Shown here: in pieces, positions 42,668 to 50,512 of the stretch
Position numbering within the stretch: position 1 is the first letter of the stretch
Layout of the letters: each line of letters begins with the position of its first letter
Assembly: GCA_051877515.1 (NCBI GenBank)
Contig: JBJEIY010000017.1
Coordinates: forward strand, 186,001-250,000
DNA length: 64,000 nt
Origin: XBB1006 sp051877515
GTDB lineage: Bacteria > Bacillota > Clostridia > Lachnospirales > Lachnospiraceae
Direction: 5' to 3'
Made by a program: the position numbers and the translations under genes
The notes under the pieces: model-generated
The model's input: only the letters and a program-made list of their open reading frames with translations
What the model was told of the DNA's origin: nothing
Databases searched by the model: none

Positions 42668-43822
42668 ATGCAGGTATATTTAGACAACAGCGCAACTACA
42701 AAGGTGAGCCGTCCCGTTCTCTCCAGAGTAACGGAGGCCATGATCGTGGATTACGGAAACCCCTCATCCCTGCATAATATGGGGATGCAGGCGGAGCAGT
42801 ATATCAAAAAAGCGCGGACCCAGATCGCCGGAACCCTGCGGTGTCAGGAGAAAGAACTGGTTTTTACCTCCTGTGGAACGGAATCGGATAATCTCGCAAT
42901 CCTGGGTGTTGCACAAGCGTATAAAAGGCGCGGGAAGCATATGATCACAACCAGGATCGAGCATCCGGCAGTGCTTAGCACCATGAAGCATTTGGAGGAA
43001 AATGGGTATGAAGTGACGTATCTGGATGTGGATGAGTATGGAGTGATCTCTCTCAAACAGTTAAAAGAGGCCATCCGTCCGGATACGATCCTGGTTTCTA
43101 TCATGTATGTAAATAACGAGATCGGAAGCGTGCAGCCAATCCGGGAAGCAGGAGCATTGATCAAACGCTGTAATCCCAATACCCTGTTTCATGTGGATGC
43201 CATTCAGGCATACGGAAAATACAGGATCTATCCCAGACAGGACAACATTGATCTTCTGGCGGTAAGCGGACATAAGATTCATGGACCCAAGGGCGTAGGA
43301 TTTCTGTATGTCAGGGATAAAGTACGACTGCTCCCCACGATTTTTGGTGGCGGGCATCAGAATGGGCTGCGTTCCGGCACGGAAAATGTACCGGGTGTAG
43401 CAGGACTTGGCCAGGCTTGTGAGGAGATCTATGAGAATTTTGATGAAAAAACAGATGCGATGTACTGTCTGCGGGAGTATTTTATCCGGGGACTGCAGAC
43501 AATAGAAGGGATCAGTATCAACGGAAAACTGACCAGGGAGAATGCACCGCATATTATCAGCGTATCCGTAGCGGGAGTGCGCAGTGAAGTATTACTGCAT
43601 GCGTTGGAAGAACGAGGGATCTATGTTTCGGCAGGAAGCGCCTGCTCATCCAATAAACCGGCTGTGAGCGCTACGTTAAAGGCAATCGGTCTGCCTAAGG
43701 ATAAGCTGGAGTCTACAATCCGTATCAGTTTGTGTGATCTGAACACCATGCAGGAAGCGGATTATACCATCGAAGTATTAAAAGAACTCATACCAATGCT
43801 TACAAGATTCGTCAGGAGGTAA
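42668..43822 (+). CDS. Cysteine desulfurase (NifS/IscS family)
   Basis: The 384-residue PLP enzyme removes sulfur from cysteine. The PLP lysine is Lys203 in SGHKIHGPKG and the persulfide cysteine is Cys326 in SAGSACSSN. It opens VYLDNSATTKVSRPV. Its position directly before thiI suggests it donates sulfur to ThiI for 4-thiouridine and perhaps to ThiS. It starts with the base after the rsmE stop. Confidence 0.95.
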   Translation: MQVYLDNSATTKVSRPVLSRVTEAMIVDYGNPSSLHNMGMQAEQYIKKARTQIAGTLRCQEKELVFTSCGTESDNLAILGVAQAYKRRGKHMITTRIEHPAVLSTMKHLEENGYEVTYLDVDEYGVISLKQLKEAIRPDTILVSIMYVNNEIGSVQPIREAGALIKRCNPNTLFHVDAIQAYGKYRIYPRQDNIDLLAVSGHKIHGPKGVGFLYVRDKVRLLPTIFGGGHQNGLRSGTENVPGVAGLGQACEEIYENFDEKTDAMYCLREYFIRGLQTIEGISINGKLTRENAPHIISVSVAGVRSEVLLHALEERGIYVSAGSACSSNKPAVSATLKAIGLPKDKLESTIRISLCDLNTMQEADYTIEVLKELIPMLTRFVRR

Positions 43823-43825
43823 GAA

Positions 43826-45010
43826 ATGTACCAGTCGTTTTTGATAAAATACGGAGAAATCGCAATCAAAGGGAAAAACAGACACCTGTTTGAGGATGCT
43901 TTGGTCAGCCATCTTGCCCATGCGCTAAAACCTGTGGAGGGTGAATTTGAAATCTGGAAAGAGCAGGGCAGGATCTACGTGGATGCCAGGGGTGAATATG
44001 ATTATGACCATGCCGTGCAGGCTATGACCAGAGTGTTCGGTGTGGTAGGAGTTTGTCCTATGGTGCAGATTGAAGATAAGGGTTATGAAAACCTGGTAGA
44101 AGAGGTTCTGAAACACCTGAAAGAAACCTATGGCCACCGGGAAATGACCTTTAAGGTTATGGCCCGGCGTGCCAGAAAGAATTATCCCATGGATTCCACC
44201 CAGATCAATATGGATATGGGAGAAAGAATCTTAGAAGCATGTCCCAACATGAAGGTGGACGTGCATGAACCGGATATTTATGTATGTATCGAAATCCGTC
44301 AGAAGATCAATATCTATTCGGAGAATATCAAAGGGCCGGGGGGAATGCCTGTGGGAACCAATGGCAAAGCCATGCTGTTATTGTCCGGTGGTATTGACAG
44401 TCCTGTGGCAGGTTATATGATCGCAAAACGGGGAGTGAGTTTAGAGGCAACTTATTTTCATGCACCGCCTTATACCAGTGAGCGCGCAAAACAGAAAGTC
44501 ATAGATCTGGCAGCCATTGTGGCCCGTTACAGTGGTCCCATTACCCTGCATGTGGTGAATTTTACGGATATCCAGCTGGCGATCTATGAGAAATGTCCCC
44601 ATGATGAATTAACCATCATCATGCGCCGCTATATGATGAAGATCGCAGAACATTTTGCAAAAGAGGGAAATTGTCTGGGGCTTGTAACAGGAGAAAGTAT
44701 CGGGCAGGTGGCAAGTCAGACTATGCAGTCACTGGCTGCAACCAATGAAGTGTGCACTTTACCGGTGTATCGTCCGCTGATTGGTTTTGACAAACAGCAG
44801 ATTGTGGAAGTATCAGAACAGATTGATACCTATGAGACCTCTATTTTACCTTATGAGGACTGCTGTACCATTTTTGTGGCCAAGCATCCGGTCACAAAGC
44901 CCAACATCAACATTATCCACAGATCAGAGACCAACCTTTCCGGGGTGATCGATGACCTGATGAAAACAGCCATTGAAACCACACAAACCATTGTAGTGGA
45001 AGCAAAATAA
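43826..45010 (+). CDS. thiI: tRNA 4-thiouridine synthase ThiI (without rhodanese domain)
   Basis: The 394-residue enzyme has an N-terminal ferredoxin-like/THUMP region and a PP-loop ATPase domain (LLSGGIDSPVAGYMIAKRG). It ends at about residue 394, so the C-terminal rhodanese domain of the Escherichia coli enzyme is missing. That is usual in Firmicutes. YEDCCTIFVAKHP lies near the end. It adenylates U8 of tRNA for thiolation, and the sulfur probably comes from the desulfurase encoded 3 bases upstream. GGAGG precedes the ATG. Confidence 0.95.
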   Translation: MYQSFLIKYGEIAIKGKNRHLFEDALVSHLAHALKPVEGEFEIWKEQGRIYVDARGEYDYDHAVQAMTRVFGVVGVCPMVQIEDKGYENLVEEVLKHLKETYGHREMTFKVMARRARKNYPMDSTQINMDMGERILEACPNMKVDVHEPDIYVCIEIRQKINIYSENIKGPGGMPVGTNGKAMLLLSGGIDSPVAGYMIAKRGVSLEATYFHAPPYTSERAKQKVIDLAAIVARYSGPITLHVVNFTDIQLAIYEKCPHDELTIIMRRYMMKIAEHFAKEGNCLGLVTGESIGQVASQTMQSLAATNEVCTLPVYRPLIGFDKQQIVEVSEQIDTYETSILPYEDCCTIFVAKHPVTKPNINIIHRSETNLSGVIDDLMKTAIETTQTIVVEAK

Positions 45011-45011
45011 A

Positions 45012-45043
45012 AACCGTCTCTGATCATTTTACCAGAAACGGTT
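45012..45043 (-). terminator. Terminator overlapping the end of the HPr-like gene
   Basis: The stem AACCGT / ACGGTT, extended by CTG / CAG, encloses the stop codon of the HPr-like gene and on the minus strand is followed by TTTTATTTT. The stem also lies just after the thiI stop. Confidence 0.65.
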
Positions 45044-45257
45044 CTAAAGCTTTCAGTACTTCATCCATGTGCTCGGTGGTATGTACGGATAATTGGATGG
45101 GTTTTGATAAATCCAGACTGAAAATCCCCATGATGGATTTTGCGTCGATCACGTATCTTCCGGAGATGAGATCAAAGTCGAAATCAAACCGGGAAACCAC
45201 ATTCACGAAGGATTTCACTTTTTCAATGGAATTTAAGGAAATTAATACGTTGTTCAT
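45024..45257 (-). CDS. HPr-like protein lacking the phosphorylated His
   Basis: The 77-residue protein matches the second half of HPr, with VIDAKSIMGIFSLDLSKPI and EVLKALEPFL. Ser41 in KSIMG corresponds to the regulatory Ser46 site of HPr/Crh. The GLHARP-type segment with His15 is absent; the region reads SIEKVKSFVNV instead. It therefore cannot take part in PTS phosphotransfer by His15. A regulatory role as in Crh is possible but not shown. Its own promoter and terminator flank it. GGAGG precedes the ATG. Confidence 0.8.
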   Translation of the reverse strand: MNNVLISLNSIEKVKSFVNVVSRFDFDFDLISGRYVIDAKSIMGIFSLDLSKPIQLSVHTTEHMDEVLKALEPFLVK

Positions 45258-45291
45258 TTAAAAACCTCCATTAAGTATGCTTTACGTCATC

Positions 45292-45320
45292 ATCCTACTA
45301 TTTTTGGCAGGTAAAGTCAA
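45292..45320 (-). promoter_or_regulatory. Promoter of the HPr-like gene
   Basis: On the minus strand TTGACT and TAGGAT are separated by 17 bases, about 35 bases before the start codon. Confidence 0.55.
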
Positions 45321-45357
45321 CCATTGCCATGTCCGGTAAACATTGGAAACAAAGACC

Positions 45358-45385
45358 TTTGCAAAAGGGATGGGAGTCTTATAAA
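45358..45385 (+). promoter_or_regulatory. Possible promoter of mtaB
   Basis: TTTGCA at 45358-45363 and TATAAA at 45380-45385 are separated by 16 bases, 35 bases before the mtaB ATG. The match is moderate. Confidence 0.4.
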
Positions 45386-45420
45386 AGCAGAAGAATAACC
45401 ATTTAGAAAGAGGAAAAAAC

Positions 45421-46725
45421 ATGAAAAAAGCAGCGCTGCATAACTTAGGATGCAAGGTGAATGCCTATGAAACCGAAGCCATGCAGGAATTATTGATAGA
45501 AGCCGGATATAAGATTGTGGATTTCCATGAACAGGCAGATGTTTATGTGATCAACACCTGCTCCGTTACCAATATTGCAGACCGGAAATCCCGGCAGATG
45601 ATCCATCAGGCAAAAAAACGCAACCCCAAGGCCATTGTGGTGGCCGCGGGCTGCTATGTGCAGACCAGTCCCGAGAAAGCGGCGGAAGATGAAGCAATTG
45701 ACATTATGATTGGCAATAATCAGAAATATCGTCTTCCGGAGCTTTTGGAAGAATACTCTGTCACAGGAAAAAAGGTGACGGATCTTATTGAGATTGGAAA
45801 AGATAAAAACTATGAACCCATGGAAATGAAACGTACTGCGGAACATACCCGGGCATTTGTAAAAGTGCAGGACGGATGTAACCAGTTTTGTACCTATTGC
45901 ATCATTCCCTATGCCAGGGGAAGGGTGAGAAGCCGTAAGCCTGCTGAGGTGGTTTCGGAGATTACGGGGCTTGCAAAATGCGGGTATCAGGAGGTGGTAC
46001 TCACCGGTATTCATTTAAGCTCTTACGGTGTGGACTGCAACAGCAGCCTCATCGATCTTATCGAGCTGGTGGCGGGGATTGAAGGTATTCGCAGGATACG
46101 ACTGGGATCTTTGGAACCGGGTATTGTGACAGAAGAATTTGCAAGACGATTAAGTCAGGTAAAGCAGATCTGCCCGCATTTTCATCTGTCTTTGCAGAGT
46201 GGCTGTGATGCCACCTTAAAGAGGATGAACCGCAGATACACGGCAGAAGAGTATAAGAAACGTTGTGAGATCCTCAGGAGCTGTTTTGAACACCCGGCAC
46301 TGACAACCGATGTGATCGTGGGATTCCCGGGAGAGACACAGGAAGAGTTTGAACAGACCCGGAAGTTTCTGCAGGACATTGATTTTTATGAGGTGCACCT
46401 GTTTAAATACTCCAAGCGGCAGGGAACACCGGCGGCAACTATGCCGGGACAGCTGACAGAACAGATAAAGACACAACGCAGCCATATTCTCTCTGAGGAT
46501 TTAAAAGAGAATAAAAAGAGGTTTATGAGTTATTATATAGGCAAAGAGGTGGAAGTACTGATCGAGGAAAAAGAACAGCTGTCCGGGAAAACGTTTTTCA
46601 CAGGACATACCAGGGAGTATGTGAAACTGGCTGTACCGGGAATTATCTGTAAGGAGCAGAACAATACTTTTGTAACGGTAAACCCTACAGAATTTATCAA
46701 TGAAGATGTGATGGGTGTCTTGTAA
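45421..46725 (+). CDS. mtaB: tRNA t6A37 methylthiotransferase MtaB
   Basis: The 434-residue radical-SAM methylthiotransferase converts t6A37 to ms2t6A37 in tRNA. The UPF0004 domain has LHNLGCKVNAYE, NTCSVTN and AAGCYVQ, whose three Cys bind the auxiliary cluster. The radical-SAM core follows with CNQFCTYCIIPYARG, and a C-terminal TRAM-like domain ends it. The MtaB subfamily rather than MiaB or RimO is suggested by the ALHNLGCKVNAYETEAM opening. AGAGGAAAAAAC precedes the ATG. Confidence 0.93.
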   Translation: MKKAALHNLGCKVNAYETEAMQELLIEAGYKIVDFHEQADVYVINTCSVTNIADRKSRQMIHQAKKRNPKAIVVAAGCYVQTSPEKAAEDEAIDIMIGNNQKYRLPELLEEYSVTGKKVTDLIEIGKDKNYEPMEMKRTAEHTRAFVKVQDGCNQFCTYCIIPYARGRVRSRKPAEVVSEITGLAKCGYQEVVLTGIHLSSYGVDCNSSLIDLIELVAGIEGIRRIRLGSLEPGIVTEEFARRLSQVKQICPHFHLSLQSGCDATLKRMNRRYTAEEYKKRCEILRSCFEHPALTTDVIVGFPGETQEEFEQTRKFLQDIDFYEVHLFKYSKRQGTPAATMPGQLTEQIKTQRSHILSEDLKENKKRFMSYYIGKEVEVLIEEKEQLSGKTFFTGHTREYVKLAVPGIICKEQNNTFVTVNPTEFINEDVMGVL

Positions 46726-46788
46726 TTTTGCCGGGTTTATATTAGAATAAAAAGACAAGGCATTTTTGTAGAAAGGTACGTGTACGTT

Positions 46789-47046
46789 ATGCAGGATATG
46801 AAGAATACACAATATTTCAGAGTTGAGAAAGAGGTAGAACTTCCGGTGTCGGATGTGATTGCGAAAGTCTACGAAGCATTGAAGGAGAAAGGATATAATC
46901 CGGTCAATCAGATAGTCGGTTATGTCATGTCCGGAGATCCTACTTACATTACCGGTCATAAGAATGCCAGAAGCCTGATCATGCGCGTTGAACGGGATGA
47001 AATCGTAGAAGAAGTTTTGAAGTTTTATCTGGAGAAGAATTTTTAA
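46789..47046 (+). CDS. ireB: IreB family regulatory phosphoprotein (UPF0297)
   Basis: The 85-residue protein matches IreB/YrzL, with NTQYFRVEKE, VYEALKEKGYNPVNQIVGY and SGDPTYITGHKNARSLI. In Enterococcus faecalis IreB is a substrate of the kinase IreK and affects cephalosporin resistance. It sits before ruvX and a DUF1292 gene, the standard Firmicutes order. The start is chosen at 46789 to give MQDMKNTQYF. An earlier GTG at 46780 is possible. Confidence 0.92.
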   Translation: MQDMKNTQYFRVEKEVELPVSDVIAKVYEALKEKGYNPVNQIVGYVMSGDPTYITGHKNARSLIMRVERDEIVEEVLKFYLEKNF

Positions 47047-47048
47047 CT

Positions 47049-47480
47049 ATGCGTATCATTGGATTGGATTACGGCTCAAAGACAGTGGGAGTTGCAGTCA
47101 GTGATCCGTTGTTATTAACGGCGCAGGGAGTGGAGATCATACGCCGTGAAAAGAGTACCAAGCTGAGGAAGACCCTGGCTCGTATAGAGGCATTGATCGC
47201 CGAATATGAAGTTGACAGAATTGTTTTGGGATATCCGAAGAATATGAATAATACCGAGGGAGACCGTTGTGAGAAAACCCTTGCATTTAAGGAAATGCTG
47301 GAGAAAAGGTGCGGGTTACCGGTTTTGTTATGGGATGAACGGCTGACCACTGTGATGGCAGACAATACCATGATGGAACAGGGAATCCGAAGAGAAGACC
47401 GTAAGCAGTACGTGGACAAGCTTGCGGCAGTTTTTATTCTGCAGGGTTACCTGGATTATTTGTCAAACAAAGCTGAATGA
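47049..47480 (+). CDS. ruvX: Putative pre-16S rRNA nuclease RuvX/YqgF
   Basis: The 143-residue RNase H-fold protein has MRIIGLDYGSKTVGVAVSDP at its start, then VLGYPKNMNNTEG, LLWDERLTTV and YVDKLAAVFILQGYL. The conserved acidic residues of YqgF are present. It processes the 5' end of pre-16S rRNA in Escherichia coli. It lies 2 bases after ireB. Confidence 0.94.
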   Translation: MRIIGLDYGSKTVGVAVSDPLLLTAQGVEIIRREKSTKLRKTLARIEALIAEYEVDRIVLGYPKNMNNTEGDRCEKTLAFKEMLEKRCGLPVLLWDERLTTVMADNTMMEQGIRREDRKQYVDKLAAVFILQGYLDYLSNKAE

Positions 47481-47493
47481 ACGAAGAGAGAGA

Positions 47494-47763
47494 ATGAATA
47501 TCATGGAAAAGCTCACATTTTTAGACCGGGAAGCACAGGAGCCGTTAGAGGTTTTTGTAGTAGAACAAACAAAATTAAATGGGGAAAACTATCTTTTGGT
47601 CACCGAAGACGAAGAAGGAGATAGTACGGCATATATACTGAAAGAGCAGCCGGGTGAAGAAAGTGAAGACCTTTTCTATGAGATCGTGGAGGATGATGCA
47701 CTTCTGGAAGCATTGTCGGGTATTTTTGCCGAAATGCTTGAGGATGTTGATTTCTCCTTCTAG
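47494..47763 (+). CDS. DUF1292 family protein (YrzB-like)
   Basis: The 89-residue acidic protein matches the DUF1292/UPF0473 family, with MEKLTFLDREAQEPLEVFVV, NYLLVTEDEEGDSTAYILK and a Glu-rich end. Its function is unknown, but it is nearly always near ireB and ruvX. The ATG at 47494 is used; an ATG at 47503 is also possible. The longer frame to 47422 overlaps ruvX. Confidence 0.85.
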   Translation: MNIMEKLTFLDREAQEPLEVFVVEQTKLNGENYLLVTEDEEGDSTAYILKEQPGEESEDLFYEIVEDDALLEALSGIFAEMLEDVDFSF

Positions 47764-47784
47764 AAAAGGAAGGTGTAAATTAGA

Positions 47785-49449
47785 TTGAAGAAAACGGACG
47801 GAAAATTAAAGATTATTCCTCTGGGTGGATTAGAACAGATTGGAATGAACATCACTGCCTTTGAATATGAAGACAGTATTATTGTCGTGGATTGCGGATT
47901 GTCTTTTCCGGAGGATGAAATGTATGGAATTGACCTTGTGATACCGGATGTCACTTATCTTAAGAACAATCTGGATAAGGTCAAAGGATTTTTTATTACC
48001 CACGGGCACGAGGACCACATCGGGTCTTTACCCTATGTGTTAAAAGAGGTCAATGTCCCGGTATATGCAACCAAGCTTACCATGGGACTGATCAATCATA
48101 AATTGGAAGAGCACGGCCTGGAGAAAAAAGTAAAACGTAAAGTGGTGAAATACGGTCAGTCTATTAACCTGGGACAGTTCCGGGTGGAATTCATCCGTAC
48201 CAATCACAGCATTCAGGATGCAGCTGCACTGGCGATTTATTCTCCGGCAGGAATCGTAGTACACACCGGAGATTTCAAGGTGGATTACACGCCGGTATTT
48301 GGGGATGCCATTGATCTGCAGCGATTCGGTGAATTGGGAAAGAAAGGTGTGCTTGCACTGATGTGCGACAGTACCAATGCGGAGCGACCGGGCTTTACAC
48401 AGTCAGAAAAAACAGTGGGACGTACCTTTGATGCAATTTTTTCCGAGAATCCATCCAAGCGCATCATTGTGGCTACTTTTGCATCCAATGTTGACCGGGT
48501 TCAGCAGATCATTAATGCGGCACATCGTTTCGGACGGAAGGTTGTGGTTGAAGGACGGAGCATGGTAAACATTATTGCCACCGCTTCAGAACTGGGATAT
48601 CTGGATATCCCAAACAATACCCTGATTGATATCGAGCAGTTAAAAAACTATCCTGATGATAAAACCGTGATCATAACCACGGGAAGCCAGGGCGAGTCTA
48701 TGGCGGCACTTCCCAGAATGGCTGCCAATCTCCATCGGAAAGTAACCATTAAACCGGGAGATCTGGTGATATTTAGTTCCAATCCCATTCCGGGTAATGA
48801 AAAGGCTGTTTCCAGAGTCATTAATGATCTGTACAGCAAGGGTGCGGAAGTGATCTTCCAGGATACCCATGTATCCGGCCATGCCTGTCAGGAAGAGATC
48901 AAGCTGATCTATTCATTGGTGCGCCCCAAATACGCCATTCCGGTGCATGGTGAGTATCGCCATCTCATGGCGCAGGCAAAGCTGGCAGAGGAACTGGGAA
49001 TGTCCAAGGAGAACATTTTTATCCTGTCTTCCGGAGATGTGTTGGCATTAGATGATAAAAAAGCCAAAGTAGTAGATCATGTCCAGTGCGGAGATATTCT
49101 GGTTGATGGTCTGGGTGTCGGAGATGTAGGAAATATCGTGCTTCGGGATCGCCAGAAGCTGGCAGAGGACGGCATTATCATTGTGGTATTAAGTATGGAG
49201 TCCGGAAGCGGACGGATCGTAGCAGGACCGGATATCATTTCCAGAGGTTTTGTCTATATCCGCGGAGCAGAGAGCCTGCTGGATGAAGCGAGGGAAGTAT
49301 TGAACGAAACCGTGATGAATCTGGAAGACAGAGGAGTGACGGATTGGAACAAGATCAAGACGGACATTAAGGACTCGCTGGGAGATTTCGTTTGGAAGAG
49401 AACCAAGCGTAAGCCTATGATCATGCCGATCATCATGGAAGTGAACTAG
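47785..49449 (+). CDS. rnj: Ribonuclease J
   Basis: The 554-residue metallo-beta-lactamase/beta-CASP enzyme has 5'-3' exo- and endoribonuclease activity and takes part in mRNA decay and rRNA maturation. Metal-binding THGHEDHIGS, HTGDFKVD, MCDSTNAERPG, and the beta-CASP motifs VSGHACQEEI and PVHGEYRHL are present. The C-terminal dimerisation domain is intact. The start is a TTG at 47785 with AAGGAAGG upstream. Confidence 0.95.
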   Translation: MKKTDGKLKIIPLGGLEQIGMNITAFEYEDSIIVVDCGLSFPEDEMYGIDLVIPDVTYLKNNLDKVKGFFITHGHEDHIGSLPYVLKEVNVPVYATKLTMGLINHKLEEHGLEKKVKRKVVKYGQSINLGQFRVEFIRTNHSIQDAAALAIYSPAGIVVHTGDFKVDYTPVFGDAIDLQRFGELGKKGVLALMCDSTNAERPGFTQSEKTVGRTFDAIFSENPSKRIIVATFASNVDRVQQIINAAHRFGRKVVVEGRSMVNIIATASELGYLDIPNNTLIDIEQLKNYPDDKTVIITTGSQGESMAALPRMAANLHRKVTIKPGDLVIFSSNPIPGNEKAVSRVINDLYSKGAEVIFQDTHVSGHACQEEIKLIYSLVRPKYAIPVHGEYRHLMAQAKLAEELGMSKENIFILSSGDVLALDDKKAKVVDHVQCGDILVDGLGVGDVGNIVLRDRQKLAEDGIIIVVLSMESGSGRIVAGPDIISRGFVYIRGAESLLDEAREVLNETVMNLEDRGVTDWNKIKTDIKDSLGDFVWKRTKRKPMIMPIIMEVN

Positions 49450-49470
49450 GCAGATAAGGAGCAGGAGGTT

Positions 49471-49857
49471 ATGAACAGCAGCAAAATTGTTCTCAAGATT
49501 GTAAAAATATGTGCAAGAATACTGCTTTATGTTGTTATTTTTGCAGGGGTCGTATTGATTGGCCGAGGCTCTTATGAGTTTGGATATCGTGTTTTTACGG
49601 AAGGAGCAGTATCGGATCAGGATCATGTCCAGACAGTTTCTGTACAGATCACGGAGGGCATGGATGATATGGATATTGCCAGGGAAGTGAAGGACAAGGG
49701 ACTGTGCAGAAGTTCATTTTTGTTTTATGTTCAGTTGAAGTTCTCTGATTCCGAGTCAGAGATCAAGCCGGGAATCTATCCGCTTTCTACGGCGATGCCT
49801 CCTGATGAGATGATCATGGTTCTCGGTGGAACTTCCGATGAAGAGCAGGAGGAATGA
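49471..49857 (+). CDS. Short MltG-like membrane protein without the catalytic domain
   Basis: The 128-residue protein has one N-terminal membrane helix at about 15-35. Its ectodomain resembles the LysM-like N-domain of the transglycosylase MltG/YceG, with VSVQITEGMDDMDIAREVKD, KGLCRSSFLFYVQ, IKPGIYPLST and MPPDEMIMVLGG. It ends there, before the region with the catalytic Glu. It may regulate or bind peptidoglycan synthases rather than cut glycan; this is inference. GCAGGAGGT precedes the ATG. It is followed by trmR after 3 bases. Confidence 0.8.
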   Translation: MNSSKIVLKIVKICARILLYVVIFAGVVLIGRGSYEFGYRVFTEGAVSDQDHVQTVSVQITEGMDDMDIAREVKDKGLCRSSFLFYVQLKFSDSESEIKPGIYPLSTAMPPDEMIMVLGGTSDEEQEE

Positions 49858-49860
49858 TTT

Positions 49861-50502
49861 ATGATCGTAGATGAGCGTTATGTTTCCTATATCAATTCGT
49901 TAAATACAGGAAACGATGCTTTGCTATCGAGAATAGAGAAAGAAGCGGCTGCGGATTTCGTACCGATCATCCGCACCGAGACCCAGCAGTTTATAAAGAT
50001 GCTCTTAAATATGCATAAGCCGGCAGCCATTCTGGAGGTAGGAACGGCCATCGGCTTTTCTTCTATCCTGATGGCAAGGAACAATCCGGTTGCATGTAAG
50101 ATCACAACGATTGAAAACTATGAAAAACGCATTCCCATCGCAAAAAGAAATATTGAGCAGGCGGGACTTTCAGATGTGATCACCCTTATTCAGGGAGATG
50201 CAACAGAGGTGTTAAAAGAGTTAGAAGGACCTTATGATTTTATTTTTATGGATGCAGCCAAAGGGCAGTATATCCATTTTTATCCGGAAGTAAAACGATT
50301 GCTTAGAACGGGAGGGGTCCTGGTTTCGGATAATGTATTACAGGACGGAGAGATTATTCAGTCCCGTTTTGCGGTAACAAGAAGGAATCGTACCATTCAC
50401 AAGAGGATGCGGGAGTATCTGTATGAGCTGACTCATGATGATGCGGTCATTACCTCCATTCTTCCGTTAGGAGATGGGGTAACAGTCAGTGTTAAGAAGT
50501 AA
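49861..50502 (+). CDS. trmR: O-methyltransferase, tRNA 5-hydroxyuridine methyltransferase TrmR-like
   Basis: The 213-residue class I methyltransferase has ILEVGTAIGFSSILMA as SAM-binding motif I. TTIENYEKRIPIAKRNIEQA, FIFMDAAKGQY and GGVLVSDNVLQDGEI follow. It resembles YrrM/TrmR of Bacillus subtilis, which methylates ho5U34 to mo5U34 in tRNA. The next gene is a U32 peptidase of the type that makes ho5U, which supports this role. GGAGGAATGATTT overlaps the upstream gene's end. Confidence 0.85.
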   Translation: MIVDERYVSYINSLNTGNDALLSRIEKEAAADFVPIIRTETQQFIKMLLNMHKPAAILEVGTAIGFSSILMARNNPVACKITTIENYEKRIPIAKRNIEQAGLSDVITLIQGDATEVLKELEGPYDFIFMDAAKGQYIHFYPEVKRLLRTGGVLVSDNVLQDGEIIQSRFAVTRRNRTIHKRMREYLYELTHDDAVITSILPLGDGVTVSVKK

Positions 50503-50512
50503 GGAGCAGCGA

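Noticed and set aside
49471..49857. Pseudogene call for the short MltG-like gene
   Set aside because: The frame has a proper start, stop and ribosome-binding site and no remnant of the missing domain follows, since trmR starts 3 bases later. It is kept as an intact short gene.
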